Source: Shewanella sp. (GTDB lineage Bacteria > Pseudomonadota > Gammaproteobacteria > Enterobacterales > Shewanellaceae). Taken from it: 10,257 nt of DNA. The DNA lies in contig SDWK01000039.1 in the NCBI GenBank assembly GCA_004195335.1, forward strand, positions 1 to 10,257, read 5' to 3'. The notes beneath the pieces are model-generated. The model was given only the letters and a program-made list of their open reading frames with translations, did no database searches and was not told the DNA's origin. A program made the translations under genes and the position numbers. The stretch's first letter is position 1. The number at the start of each line of letters is the position of its first letter. Positions 1-7,200 of this stretch are shown one piece after another.

Positions 1-50
1 CATCACAAGAGATGATGCTCCCGAAGAAATTGTCTTTGAAGTGTTGTGGT

Positions 51-1310
51 CTATCTGCCCGCTAATGCGCATGCAGGAGCCGTTTGGCTGGCCTTCCAAG
101 CGGGATAAAGCGTCGCGACAAGACTCATGAAGAAAGCCAGTAATAGCACGACAACCACATCGGTTAGTTGCAGCTGTGAAGGCAGAAAATCAATAAAGTA
201 GACATCCGCAGAAAGCAGCTGAATGCCCAAAACATTTTCAATTATCTTGGCGATAACGCTGAGGTTTTCAGCAATAATGACACCTAACCCACCACCGATA
301 ACACAGCCTAAAAGGCCGTTTAGTGCACCCTGTACGATAAAGATATTCATAATTGAAATTCGCTTCATTCCCATAGTGAGCAAGATGGCGATTTCTGACT
401 GCTTATCACGAACGGCCATCACTAAGGTCGACACGATATTAAAACAGGCAACCGCGATAACGAGTGCCAGTACCAGATACATAACGACACGCACCAGCTG
501 AATATCCTGATACAAATTCCCCTGAGTACGGGTCCAATCATTGAGGTAAAGGTATTGCTCCTGGCTATATCCCAGCTCTCTGATTAATCTCGGCGCGTCA
601 AATACCTGCTGTGTTTTAATTCTGACACCTGACACATCGTCGCCCATTTTGAGTATTGAAGCGGCATATTGCATAGGAATATAGGCAGTGGTGAGATCCA
701 GTAACCCGCCGAGTTCAAACACACCAGCCACAGTGAACCGATAACTTTTTGCAGCCCCTATTCGAGAGTTATTGCTGTTTTTACCACTGATATCCGGCAT
801 ATATAAACTCAGTGAATCGCCAATATTTAATCCTAAAGATTCGGCCAGACTCTTGCCTAAAACAATATTGTTCGCATCATGCAGAGCCAGTTGGGCCCAT
901 GCCGACGGTGACATAAACTCAGCAATTTTTGATACCTTCGCCTCTTCGATGGTATCAATTCCGAGAATGCTTAACCCTTGAAACCCTCCAGGCTTTTGCA
1001 CTAGGCCTTGAAGCCGGATAAAAGGGGCCGCCGCCACAATACCGGGGATCTTATTGGCATCACTTGCGATGGCTTGCCAACGGTGAATAGGTTCATTTAC
1101 GCCGCTTAATTCTGCGTGTGCAACCACCCCGAGTAGTCTGGTTTCGAGTTCATTCTCAAACCCGTTCATCGCAGAGAGCACGATAATCAATACCGCAACG
1201 CCTAGGGCGATCCCCGCTGTCGAAGCAAAGGAGATAAAACTGATGAATCGATTAGACTGGCGAGCCAGATAAAAACGCCAGCCAACCCAGAAAGAGAGCC
1301 ATTGACTCAT
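51..1310 (-). CDS. lolE: Lipoprotein-releasing ABC transporter permease LolE
   Basis: LolE is one of two membrane subunits of LolCDE, which lifts outer-membrane lipoproteins from the outer leaflet of the inner membrane and passes them to the chaperone LolA. The 419 residues match the E. coli protein (about 414) in length and order: a first membrane segment at about 28-48 in the ISFxSTAGIALGVAVLI context, then LSAMNGFE, a periplasmic domain at about 50-270, and three C-terminal membrane segments near 272-300, 318-345 and 384-402. LolE-type stretches include VACFNIVSTLVMAV (288-301) and the SADVYFIDFLPSQL region (367-380). The ATG overlaps the lolD stop (ATGA at 1307-1310), and a GAAGGA ribosome-binding site lies 8 nt upstream (1319-1324), so it should be translationally coupled to lolD. 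It is the last gene of the operon seen here. No terminator is visible in the 50 bp before the window edge. Confidence 0.95.
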   Translation of the reverse strand: MSQWLSFWVGWRFYLARQSNRFISFISFASTAGIALGVAVLIIVLSAMNGFENELETRLLGVVAHAELSGVNEPIHRWQAIASDANKIPGIVAAAPFIRLQGLVQKPGGFQGLSILGIDTIEEAKVSKIAEFMSPSAWAQLALHDANNIVLGKSLAESLGLNIGDSLSLYMPDISGKNSNNSRIGAAKSYRFTVAGVFELGGLLDLTTAYIPMQYAASILKMGDDVSGVRIKTQQVFDAPRLIRELGYSQEQYLYLNDWTRTQGNLYQDIQLVRVVMYLVLALVIAVACFNIVSTLVMAVRDKQSEIAILLTMGMKRISIMNIFIVQGALNGLLGCVIGGGLGVIIAENLSVIAKIIENVLGIQLLSADVYFIDFLPSQLQLTDVVVVLLLAFFMSLVATLYPAWKASQTAPACALAGR

Positions 1311-2002
1311 GAAGATATTCCTTCACCGTTAAGCAAAAAACCATCTTTCATCTGAAGTTGTCTGTCCATGCGCGCAGCAAGCTTGGCATCGTGAGTCACG
1401 ACCACAAACGCCGTGCCAAATTGGGTGGCGAGCTCTTGAATCAATTCATAAACGGCTTCGCCGCTGCTGGCATCAAGGTTACCGGTTGGCTCATCAGCGA
1501 GTACCAACTTAGGCTTGTTGATCAATGCTCTGGCAATGGCTGTACGCTGCCGTTCTCCACCGGACATCTCTGATGGGGTATGCGCTAATCGATGTCCCAG
1601 ACCTACTCTTTCGAGCAGCGCCTTAGCTTCAGACTCAGCCTCTTTTTTGTTTCGTCCCTGGATCAGGGCTGGCATAGCGACATTTTCCAAGGCGGTAAAT
1701 TCAGGAAGGAGGTGATGAAATTGATAAATGAAACCTAAATCTTGATTGCGAATATCTGACTGACGACGAGCCGAAAGTCCATAAAGATCCTCGCCTAACA
1801 TGCTCACGCTGCCACTCGTTGGTTTGTCTAACGTCCCCATGATATGCAATAACGTACTCTTACCCGAGCCGGACGTCCCTACGATCGCTAACTGTTCACC
1901 CTTGTATACTTGCAGGTCAACTGAGTTGAGTACTTGAGTGTCGATACTCCCTTCATGATACCTTTTACTCACACCTTTAACTTCTAACAGTAGCTCTTGC
2001 AT
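1307..2002 (-). CDS. lolD: Lipoprotein-releasing ABC transporter ATPase LolD
   Basis: LolD is the cytoplasmic ATPase that powers LolCE. All ABC motifs are present in 231 residues: Walker A GTSGSGKST (42-50), Q-loop Q94, the family-specific YQFHHLLPEFTALENV stretch (93-108, the LolD motif that contacts LolC and LolE), signature MSGGE (146-150), Walker B LVLADEP (166-172) with catalytic E171, and H-loop H204. Length and motif order are typical of LolD/MacB-type ATPases, and the flanking lolC and lolE fix the assignment. The ATG at 2002 has only a weak upstream GATGAG as a possible ribosome-binding site. Unlike the lolD/lolE junction, lolD is separated from lolC by about 141 nt, so coupling to lolC is unlikely and the gap may hold an extra control element. 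The stop overlaps the lolE start by 4 nt. Confidence 0.96.
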   Translation of the reverse strand: MQELLLEVKGVSKRYHEGSIDTQVLNSVDLQVYKGEQLAIVGTSGSGKSTLLHIMGTLDKPTSGSVSMLGEDLYGLSARRQSDIRNQDLGFIYQFHHLLPEFTALENVAMPALIQGRNKKEAESEAKALLERVGLGHRLAHTPSEMSGGERQRTAIARALINKPKLVLADEPTGNLDASSGEAVYELIQELATQFGTAFVVVTHDAKLAARMDRQLQMKDGFLLNGEGISS

Positions 2003-2063
2003 ATTTGGTTACTCATCTAATCGTATCTAATGCACTGCCAATAGTGGTTTTATTGCCAGCTCT

Positions 2064-2082
2064 GAGTATTATGTTAATACTC
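2064..2082. repeat. Perfect inverted repeat, 8-bp arms, 3-nt loop
   Basis: Arms GAGTATTA (2064-2071) and TAATACTC (2075-2082) are exact reverse complements around TGT. In the lol mRNA this would fold as a tight hairpin. It has no run of U directly after it on either strand, so it does not look like an intrinsic terminator. Confidence 0.75.
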
Positions 2083-2085
2083 GCT

Positions 2086-2140
2086 TAAAAACTATTTGTT
2101 TTAAAAGCATTTGTTTAAAAATCATTTGCTTAAAAAACAT
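2086..2140. repeat. 15-bp tandem repeat, three full copies and one partial
   Basis: Units on the plus strand are TAAAAACTATTTGTT (2086-2100), TTAAAAGCATTTGTT (2101-2115) and TAAAAATCATTTGCT (2116-2130), followed by the first ten bases of a fourth, TAAAAAACAT (2131-2140). The array stops 3 bp short of the lolC stop codon. The period is exactly 15 and the copies differ at a few positions. Confidence 0.8.
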
Positions 2141-2143
2141 GAC

Positions 2144-3394
2144 TTATTCGTATCTTAATGCGCTAGCAGGTTGTACTCCTGCGGCTCTCAGTGCCGGATA
2201 TACCGTGGCTAGAAAGGTAATGATTAAGGTGCCGACAACAATCCAAGCCAATTGTGTCCCCTCTATCTGCACCGGCAGTGACTGGCCCGCACCTAAGACT
2301 GAGATCCCAAGGGAATTGAGGATACCATTGAGATTAAGTGATAAACCGATACCTACCAACAAACCGGATATCAGTCCCAGAATGGCATTCAATGACCCTT
2401 GGATCATAAATATCCCCATCACGGTCAATGTCGTCAGCCCTTGTGTTTTTAATACCGCAACATCGGTCGTTTTATCGACAACCATCATGACTAACGCCGA
2501 GACAATATTGAAAGCCGCAACGGCGATAATGAGGCTCAGCATCAGTGACATCATATTTTTTTCCATTTTAACGGCACTGAATAGATGACCATAGGACTCA
2601 CGCCAATCGGAAGTCGTGACATCAATACCTTGCTTTTGGAACTGCTGGACAACTTTAGCGGTTAAACTGGCCGCATTGAAGGGATCGGCAAGGTAGAGCC
2701 TAAGATGCTTTATCTCCCCAGGGCTTTGTCGCATCAACCGCTGTGCATCTTCATAATGAACATAGGCAAGATTAGCGTCGACTTGTGAGCCCATCTCAAA
2801 TACACCGCCAACAATAAACTGTCTCTGGCTCGGCACGGGGCCTAACGGCGAATATACCACGCCTTCACCACTAAGGAGTCTCACGCTATCACCGGCTACA
2901 ACATCTAATCGTCTCGCTAATTCTGCGCCTAGGATGACGCGATATTGCCTGGGTTCTAACTTATCGAAGCTGCCATTGAAACTTCGTTTCATTGTTTTTA
3001 ATAGTTCTTGCTCATAAGCTGGATAGATACCGTATACCTGAACCGCACTGATATTGCTCTTCGACTGAACCATGGCCTGGGTCGCAATACTGGGGGTAGC
3101 CCCCAGCACTCCGGGTAAATGGGTTAACCCTTGAACCTGCTTTTCCCAATCGATGAGTGGCTGTTCGGCATGAACGGTTAATTGGGGGACGGCTCCCAAT
3201 ATTCGTTGTTTTAATTGACCTTCAAGCCCATTCATCACAGAGCTCACAATAATGAGTGCTGCGACCCCGAGCAAAATCCCCGAAACGGCAAAAAAAGTGA
3301 TGAAGGAGGCAAACGCATTGACCTTTCTGGCTCGCCAATAACGAAAGCCTATATGTGCAGATAACGCAAAATTCATAGTTGTCCACAGACTCAT
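2144..3394 (-). CDS. lolC: Lipoprotein-releasing ABC transporter permease LolC
   Basis: LolC is the permease that docks LolA during lipoprotein release. In 416 residues it shows a first membrane segment at about 28-55 with the SVMNGLE motif, a periplasmic domain, the LolC-diagnostic VKMEKNMM (275-282), and membrane segments near 283-307, 325-355 and 383-402, ending in SALRYE as in E. coli LolC. A proline-bounded loop SPLGPVPSQRQF (182-193) sits where E. coli LolC has the hook that binds LolA; the function of this copy is inferred. Start choice is uncertain. ATG at 3394 has AAGG 11 nt upstream. An internal ATG at 3376 (Met7) aligns exactly with the E. coli N-terminus (both reach the IGxRY motif after the same number of residues) and has GGA 5 nt upstream, so 3376 is a serious alternative. 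It is the first gene of lolCDE. Confidence 0.94.
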   Translation of the reverse strand: MSLWTTMNFALSAHIGFRYWRARKVNAFASFITFFAVSGILLGVAALIIVSSVMNGLEGQLKQRILGAVPQLTVHAEQPLIDWEKQVQGLTHLPGVLGATPSIATQAMVQSKSNISAVQVYGIYPAYEQELLKTMKRSFNGSFDKLEPRQYRVILGAELARRLDVVAGDSVRLLSGEGVVYSPLGPVPSQRQFIVGGVFEMGSQVDANLAYVHYEDAQRLMRQSPGEIKHLRLYLADPFNAASLTAKVVQQFQKQGIDVTTSDWRESYGHLFSAVKMEKNMMSLMLSLIIAVAAFNIVSALVMMVVDKTTDVAVLKTQGLTTLTVMGIFMIQGSLNAILGLISGLLVGIGLSLNLNGILNSLGISVLGAGQSLPVQIEGTQLAWIVVGTLIITFLATVYPALRAAGVQPASALRYE

Positions 3395-3407
3395 TAACTA
3401 TAGAGCC

Positions 3408-3437
3408 TTGCTAAATCATTAGGATGCGCACGATAAT
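3408..3437 (+). promoter_or_regulatory. Candidate sigma-70 promoter for the PilZ-like gene
   Basis: TTGCTA (3408-3413) and GATAAT (3432-3437) are 18 bp apart, matching 4/6 and 5/6 of the consensus. Transcription would start near 3444, giving a leader of about 30 nt before the TTG start at 3474. The -10 overlaps that of the opposing candidate promoter almost completely. Confidence 0.4.
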
Positions 3438-3462
3438 AGGGGTAATAGCTATGAAAAAACAA
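3433..3462 (-). promoter_or_regulatory. Candidate sigma-70 promoter for lolCDE
   Basis: On the minus strand, TTGTTT (3457-3462) is followed after 18 bp by TATTAT (3433-3438). The -10 is good (5/6) and the -35 weak (3/6). Transcription would begin near 3426, about 30 nt before the lolC ATG at 3394. It is the only plausible pair in the 79-bp divergent interval. Confidence 0.38.
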
Positions 3463-3473
3463 GAGGAAATCCC

Positions 3474-4067
3474 TTGTTCACTGAATCAACGCCCTATTTT
3501 AGTGTTACGCATGATTTTACCGTCTATCTGACTCGATGGCCAGATGACTCGCCATTGCCTTCAGAGAGTGAGTTAAGAGGCATGCTACCTACCGGCCTGC
3601 TGCTGATTAGTGATGTTAAAGCCCTTGAAGCCGACTGCTTAATGCAACTTAGACACTTCGACGATGAAGCAAAATCCATCATCGATTACCTAAAACTGCA
3701 ATCCCGCAAAATTGATCTTGTGCTGCAACATGTTATAGCGCAAGAACAACACGAGGGAGAGCAACATCGTGGGGTATCATTTGGTGGAAGCGGCATCAGA
3801 ATTATGGGTAATGCAGCGCTCGAAGTCGGGCACCACTACAAGATCACCTTGCATATCAAAGAGGAGTTGATCGCTTTACTCTGTTTTGTAAAAGTCAGCT
3901 CAAATCAAGCAGCCGATGCCAGTGATGATGCAGCTAAAACCCAGTTTATAACAGACTTAGAATTTACTCAGATACTCGACTCTGATGTCGAACAGCTCGT
4001 CAAAGCTAGCCTCAGCGTACAGCAGAAGTACCTGAAATATCGAAAATTAACAAAAAAAGCACCTTAA
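3474..4067 (+). CDS. PilZ-like protein with degenerate c-di-GMP site (PlzB-like)
   Basis: This 197-residue soluble protein has no signal peptide or membrane segment. Residues about 1-90 are a leading domain (YFSVTHDFTVYLTRW, then a helical stretch). Residues about 97-192 resemble a PilZ beta-barrel: GVSFGGSGIRI (100-110) stands where PilZ has (D/N)xSxxG, followed by a strand-rich part and the closing helix LVKASLSVQQKYLKYRK. The RxxxR arginine pair is absent, the D/N position is Gly104 and the final Gly is Arg109, so canonical c-di-GMP binding is doubtful. From memory, Vibrio cholerae has the PilZ protein PlzB beside mfd and lolCDE, which supports the assignment by synteny. The start is TTG at 3474, backed by a strong AGAGGA (3462-3467) 6 nt upstream. 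A competing ATG at 3451 is out of frame. It is divergent from lolC. Confidence 0.72.
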   Translation: MFTESTPYFSVTHDFTVYLTRWPDDSPLPSESELRGMLPTGLLLISDVKALEADCLMQLRHFDDEAKSIIDYLKLQSRKIDLVLQHVIAQEQHEGEQHRGVSFGGSGIRIMGNAALEVGHHYKITLHIKEELIALLCFVKVSSNQAADASDDAAKTQFITDLEFTQILDSDVEQLVKASLSVQQKYLKYRKLTKKAP

Positions 4068-4092
4068 GTTTTTTCTAGAATCGGTTTATCTT

Positions 4093-4118
4093 TCGAGCTT
4101 GAATTTGTTCAATCTCGA
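4093..4118. promoter_or_regulatory. Inverted repeat upstream of mfd, possible operator or RNA hairpin
   Basis: Arms TCGAGCTTGAA (4093-4103) and TTCAATCTCGA (4108-4118) are reverse complements at 10 of 11 positions (C4098/T4113 mismatch) around TTTG. No run of T follows on either strand, so it is not a standard terminator for the PilZ-like gene. It lies about 130 nt before the mfd start, within reach of a promoter. I do not recognise it as a known operator; it is not a LexA box. Confidence 0.55.
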
Positions 4119-4248
4119 TACGCTTGGTACAAATACCCGATAAGGCAGCAGCAAAAAACAACCACGAAAGGTCAACAGGCCCTAGCACTGATGAGTGTAA
4201 GCCTCTACAATAACAGGCATCTTTGTCGTTAATTTTTGTCAGTTCTTA

Positions 4249-7200
4249 ATGAAACCTTTTTCTGTATTGACTCCACCCGTTGTCAAAAGTGCATCCAAAG
4301 CGCAAACACTGTTTACTTTAGGTGGCGCATCTCAAGCCATCACGTTAGCAAATGTGGTCCAAAAGCATGACGGCTTAACCTTGGTTGTGACGAACGACAC
4401 ACCCACGGCTCTTTTACTGGAAACTGAATTAACGTATTTGTTGAAGGAAAAAGCGATCCCGGTATGGATATTTCCAGACAGGGAAACCTTGCCCTACGAC
4501 AACTTCTCCCCACATCAAGACTTAGTATCACAGCGCTTGGAGACCCTATCACGGATCCCAAATGCCACACAGTGTCTGGTCATCGTTCCCATTACGACCT
4601 TAATGATGCGTTTACCGCCTAAGTCATTTTTGGCCGGTAATGTGCTACTTTTGACTAAAGGCGATAATTACTGCCTTCAGGACGTTAAACAACAATTGGT
4701 CGATACTGGCTACCGTATGGTAGAGCAAGTTTATGAGCATGGTGAGTTTGCGGTCAGAGGCTCCATCATCGATCTGTTCCCTATGGGATCCAACCAGCCT
4801 TATCGCATCGAACTATTTGACGATGAAGTGGAATCTATTCGGTATTTTGACCCAGAAACTCAGCGCTCCAGTGGTGCCATTGATTCTGTCAGATTACTGC
4901 CCGCGAAGGAGTTCCCTACCGATGACGCTGCGATAGAAGGATTCAGACAAAGATATCGCCGTCGATTTGAGATTCTGGTCAAAGAGCCTGAATCTGTCTA
5001 TCAGATGGTTAGCAGAAAATTACTTCCCGCAGGAATTGAAAACTACCTGCCCCTTTTCTTTGATGATACCGCCAGTTTATTTGATTACCTTCCGGGTAAT
5101 GCTCAATTGGTTAATATTGGCGATCTTGAACTGGCAGCAAAAAACCACCTGGCAGAGATAGAGATCCGCTATGAAGATAGACGAGTCGATCCACTACGGC
5201 CGTTATTATCCCCAAAAGAGCTCTATTTACTCACAGAGCAAATTTTCTCAGCATTTAAGCAACTCCCCAGATCATTACTTAAAATAGGTAATGCACAGGA
5301 GTCGGGGCATCAAGGTAAAATCGAGGTTTTGCCTGAGCTGACTGCGAACCATAAGCTAAAGCAGCCTCTGATCTTGCTGCAAGAGTTTGCCTCCAGTGGA
5401 GGGAATATTTTATTCAGTGCTGAGTCTGAAGGGCGGCGTGAAGCCTTGATTGATCTGCTGAGTAAAATCAACATCAAGCCGCAATTATTCACCCATTTTG
5501 ATGACTTTGTGGCTTCAAATACAAAACTCGGTTTAATTGTATCGCCCCTATCTAAAGGGTGTATTGTCGAGAAGCCACGTGGTGGCAAATTCAGCATCAT
5601 CTGTGAAACTGAGCTGTTCGGCCACAAGATTTCACAGAAGCGTCGTCGCGATAAACAAAGACAGATCAGTAGCGATGCCCTGGTTAAAAATCTGGCTGAG
5701 CTAAAAGTGGGTCAACCCATCGTTCATCTGGATCATGGTGTCGCCCGCTATCAAGGGCTCGAAACCTTAGATACCGGTGGCTTGGTCGCCGAATACCTGA
5801 TATTAGAGTATTCCGGTGGCGATAAGCTCTATGTCCCAGTCTCCTCTCTTCATCTTATCAGTCGTTATAGCGTAGGTCCCGATGAAGAGGCTAATCTCAA
5901 TAAACTCGGCACCGAGAGCTGGGCGAAGGCAAAGAAAAAAGCGGTCGAGAAGATCCGTGATGTTGCCGCTGAGTTACTCGATGTCTATGCCAGACGACAG
6001 GCAAGACCCGGAGAGGCGTGCAAGGTCGTCGAAGAGGAATATGCGCAATTTGTCAGTGGTTTCCCCTTCGAAGAAACAGTGGATCAAGAAACATCAATCA
6101 ATGCGGTAATGACCGATATGTGCTCTCCAATTGCCATGGATAGACTCGTATGTGGAGATGTGGGTTTTGGAAAAACAGAAGTGGCAATGCGAGCGGCATT
6201 CGTTGCAGTAAATGATGGCAAACAGGTCGCCATATTAGTGCCTACCACTTTACTGGCTCAGCAACACTATGAAAATTTTAAAGACAGATTTGCCGATTGG
6301 CCGATGAAAATTGCAGTCCTGTCTCGTTTTAAAACGCCTAAAGAGCAAAAACATATCATGGAGGAGCTAGCCGATGGGAAAGTCGATATTGTTATCGGCA
6401 CCCATAAGTTACTTCAATCCGATGCTAAGTTCGAAAACTTGGGATTGCTGGTCATCGATGAAGAACATCGATTCGGTGTAAGGCAAAAAGAGAAAATTAA
6501 AGCATTAAGAGCGAATGTTGATATTTTGACGCTCACTGCGACTCCCATTCCCAGAACGCTCAACATGGCGATGTCAGGAATGCGGGACCTGTCGATTATC
6601 GCAACCCCACCGGCGAAACGCTTATCGGTAAAAACCTTCGTAAGAGAATACGATACCACAGCCATTCGTGAGGCTTTACAGCGAGAAATACTTCGCGGCG
6701 GTCAAGTGTATTTTTTGCATAACAATGTCGAATCAATCGAAAAGCGTGCCAGTGAGATCAGTGAGTTACTCCCCGAGGCTCGAGTTGTCACAGCGCATGG
6801 TCAGATGCGTGAGCGTGAACTTGAAAAAGTGATGTCTGACTTCTATCATCAAAAATTTAATGTTCTAGTCTGTACTACCATTATCGAAACAGGCATCGAC
6901 GTTCCTTCCGCCAATACCATTATCATCGAACGCGCTGATAAGTTTGGTCTGGCACAACTGCATCAACTCAGGGGGCGAGTCGGCCGTTCACATCACCAAG
7001 CCTATGCATACCTGATGACCCCCCACCCTAAGCGCATGACTAAAGATGCCATTAAGAGGTTGGAGGCTATTGGAGCATTAGAAGATCTGGGAGCCGGATT
7101 TTTATTGGCCACTCAAGATCTGGAGATCCGAGGTGCTGGTGAATTGTTAGGCGATGAACAAAGCGGCCATATTTCAAAAATTGGCTTTACCCTCTACATG

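Larger units (their letters stand above)
2003..2143 (-). other. lolC-lolD intercistronic spacer
   Basis: This 141-nt spacer lies inside an otherwise tight operon. Reading on the minus strand from lolC it contains an A+T-rich 15-bp tandem repeat (2086-2140), then a perfect 8-bp-stem inverted repeat (2064-2082), then about 60 nt without obvious structure before lolD. There is no open reading frame of note and no convincing -35/-10 pair. A CATAAT hexamer on the minus strand lies inside the hairpin without a matching -35. It may act at the RNA level as a stabiliser or processing site, or bind a protein, but nothing in it is recognised. Confidence 0.6.

Noticed and set aside
2..130. Plus-strand open frame from the window edge to TGA at 128-130 (IxRDDAPEEIVFEVLW-like)
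   Set aside because: It reads protein-like over 1-50 but runs 80 nt antisense into lolE. Without the upstream sequence a convergent gene end cannot be told from chance.
772..981. Plus-strand ORF inside lolE
   Set aside because: It is antisense to a clear lolE coding region, with no family resemblance.
2139..2588. 149-codon plus-strand ORF opposite lolC
   Set aside because: It mirrors lolC membrane segments on the opposite strand. The composition is that of an antisense shadow and no motif is seen.
4061..4082. A-run/T-run around the PilZ-like gene stop as a terminator
   Set aside because: The A and T tracts (4052-4058 and 4069-4074) leave almost no GC stem between them. The fold is too weak to call.
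4183..4211. mfd promoter based on TACAAT at 4206-4211
   Set aside because: The -10 is good but no -35 resembling TTGACA lies 16-18 bp upstream, and there is no extended -10.
5310..5627. 105-codon minus-strand ORF inside mfd
   Set aside because: It lies fully within mfd, whose family similarity is continuous there. It is an antisense shadow.
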